This document shows positions 34,549-35,898 of a stretch of DNA of 35,898 nt, piece by piece (position 1 is the stretch's first letter; the number at the start of each line of letters is the position of its first letter). The DNA is taken from NCBI GenBank assembly GCA_964353465.1, contig CAYGWQ010000016.1:1-35898 (forward strand), given 5' to 3'. A model generated the notes under the pieces. The model made no database searches, had not been told where the DNA came from, and saw nothing but the letters and a program-made list of their open reading frames with translations. The position numbers and the translations under genes are program-made. Source of the DNA: JAFNAG01 sp964353465. Its GTDB lineage: Bacteria > Acidobacteriota > UBA6911.

Positions 34549-35708
34549 GTGCCTCGCTCGCCATGCAACAGAAGTTCATGCTCAATGTGTATCCCAACCG
34601 CGGCCTGGATTTCCGCCGGGGCGATGGTGTCTATCTGATCAGCTCCGAGGGCGAGCGGTACCTGGATATGATGAGCAACTACGGGATCAGCATCCTGGGC
34701 TACAACCACCCCGGAGTGAACGAGGCCCTGATCCGCCAATTGCAGGAACTGCCTGCGCTCCATTGCAGCTTCGGCAACGATATGCGCGCCCACGCTTCAC
34801 GGCGCCTGGTCCAGCGTATTCTGCGGCAAGCCGGTCAGGTCTATTGGTCCAATTCGGGCGCGGAAGCCGTGGAAGCCGCTCTGAAGCTCGCCGTAATGGC
34901 CACGGGCAAAAAGAAGTTTGTCGCCTGCACAAACGGGTATCATGGCAAGACTCTCGGCGCACTTTCCGCTACGGATGGCGAAAAATATCGCCGGAGTTTC
35001 GAACCGCTGCTGTGGGAGTTCTCTCATATCCCCTTCGACAATCCGGCCACCCTGGATCAGGCCCTGGATGACGAGACCGCCGCCTTCATCGTCGAACCCA
35101 TCCAGGGCGAGAGCGGCATTCTGGTTGCCCGGGACGGCTACCTGCAGTCGGTGAGGGAGATATGCGCCGCGCGCAAGGTGTTGCTGATTCTGGATGAAAT
35201 CCAGACCGGCACCGGCAGGACCGGGACATTCCTTGCGTCCGCTCGCGACGGCATCGAGGCCGACATCGTCTGCCTGGGCAAGGGACTCGCCGGGGGCCTG
35301 CCTGTCGGTGCCACCGTCGTCTCTGCGGAGATTGCCGCTCGGGCAGTCCGCTCATCACACACTTCGACTTTCGGGGGGAATCCGCTCGCCTGCGCCGGCG
35401 TGAACGCGGTCCTGGATTACCTGCAGGACGCCGAACTCGAGCGGATCACCAGCCTCGGCCTCTACTTCCAGCACGAACTGGATAGCCTGCGGGGTGAGCG
35501 GGTCACGGCCGTACGGGGCAGGGGGCTCATGATCGGCGCGTTGGTGCGCGAGCGCCGTGACGAGGTCCTCAAAGGACTGCAGCGTGAAAAAGTGCTCGCC
35601 ATTCCAGCCGGCAGCGATGTGGTCCGATTCCTGCCGCCCTACATCATCCAAAAGGCGCACATCGATCGCACCGTCGCAGCCCTCCGTACCGTCCTTCAAA
35701 AGCTCTAA
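34545..35708 (+). CDS. lysJ: LysW-gamma-semialdehyde aminotransferase (ArgD-like)
   Basis: A class III PLP-dependent aminotransferase of 387 residues that converts the carrier-bound semialdehyde to LysW-lysine (or LysW-ornithine), using glutamate as donor. Visible features are the phosphate-binding SNSGAEAVEAALKLA (102-116), Asp217 in LILDEIQTGTGRTG, and the Schiff-base Lys246 in CLGKGLAGGLPVGA. SSHTSTFGGNPLACAG follows. The ATG overlaps the lysZ stop. It is the last gene visible; the LysK deacylase that frees lysine from the carrier is not in the window. The dispersed ACCACGAAATACAC repeat abuts the stop codon. Family very sure, and the lysine name is preferred by neighbours. Confidence 0.92.
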   Translation: MSASLAMQQKFMLNVYPNRGLDFRRGDGVYLISSEGERYLDMMSNYGISILGYNHPGVNEALIRQLQELPALHCSFGNDMRAHASRRLVQRILRQAGQVYWSNSGAEAVEAALKLAVMATGKKKFVACTNGYHGKTLGALSATDGEKYRRSFEPLLWEFSHIPFDNPATLDQALDDETAAFIVEPIQGESGILVARDGYLQSVREICAARKVLLILDEIQTGTGRTGTFLASARDGIEADIVCLGKGLAGGLPVGATVVSAEIAARAVRSSHTSTFGGNPLACAGVNAVLDYLQDAELERITSLGLYFQHELDSLRGERVTAVRGRGLMIGALVRERRDEVLKGLQREKVLAIPAGSDVVRFLPPYIIQKAHIDRTVAALRTVLQKL

Positions 35709-35898
35709 ACCACGAAATACACGGCGCGGCATAGCCGTAACCCAAGCCAAAGTTCACCGCAGAGCCGCGGAGGAAAGGAGCCTCGAAGAGGCGGCAGACC
35801 ATAGACCCGGCCGTGAGGCCGGGGTGTCCAGGCAATTGGAACAAGCGCCGAAGGTGCGGCACATGACATTTGTGCCGGTCCTTCGGACCTCCATTCCT
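35709..35898. repeat. Repeat-rich end of the window
   Basis: A single ACCACGAAATACACGG copy starts directly after the lysJ stop, and a CCGGCC-GTGA-GGCCGG hairpin lies near 35811-35826. The final bases hold palindromic pieces (GCCGAAGGTGCGGCAC, GTCCTTCGGACC). No gene is seen. Confidence 0.6.

Overview
The window looks like a piece of an Acidobacteriota (or closely related) genome, probably environmental. The base composition is GC-rich. Two very large TonB-dependent receptors carry an N-terminal carboxypeptidase-regulatory-like domain (the Oar-like type that is greatly expanded in Acidobacteriota). There are several secreted proteins of acidobacterial character, and many short palindromic repeats sit between genes. 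No rRNA, tRNA, CRISPR array or phage module was seen.

Layout. (1) 1-361: a doubtful coding fragment, then a promoter and operator-like site. (2) 362-8165, plus strand: a sugar operon with a ROK-family repressor, an L-fucose/L-arabinose-isomerase-like enzyme, a zinc alcohol dehydrogenase, ribulokinase (AraB), L-ribulose-5-phosphate 4-epimerase (AraD) and a lipoprotein aldose 1-epimerase. The likely flow is sugar anomer, isomerase, kinase, epimerase, xylulose 5-phosphate, with no classical AraA. (3) 8616-10694: a secreted TPR plus thioredoxin-like protein interrupted by one in-frame UGA exactly where the first Cys of WCxxC belongs, followed at once by a hairpin. I read it as one 692-residue selenoprotein. 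(4) 11348-15199: TonB-dependent receptor 1 with a perfect-palindrome terminator, then a 224-residue secreted protein on the minus strand and the isolated C-terminal tail of another receptor. (5) 17011-19667: a secreted protein behind a sigma-54-type promoter, and an M48 metalloprotease lipoprotein. (6) 19741-27715, minus strand: receptor 2, a Tat-type secreted protein resembling an alpha-toroid glycosidase, and prolyl-tRNA synthetase.

(7) 28016-30233 is an accessory patch. It has a small frameshifted basic protein, an AT-rich gene for a winged-helix/HATPase/STAS-like protein with five helically phased GTCAACC repeats over its start, and an IS1-family transposase that has lost its C-terminus. 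(8) 30243-35708 is an amino-acid biosynthesis locus built on the LysW carrier protein: lysW, lysX, lysY, a class II glutamine amidotransferase, lysZ and lysJ, tightly coupled. It is divergent from a two-ACT-domain protein. The two sides share a 26-bp palindrome whose arms are themselves the two -35 boxes, which suggests the ACT protein is an amino-acid-sensing regulator of the cluster.

The most notable points are the probable selenoprotein, the LysW cluster with its embedded amidotransferase and symmetric operator, and the phased repeat array in front of the winged-helix/HATPase/STAS gene. All family assignments come from reading the translated sequence against remembered family features; no database search was run.
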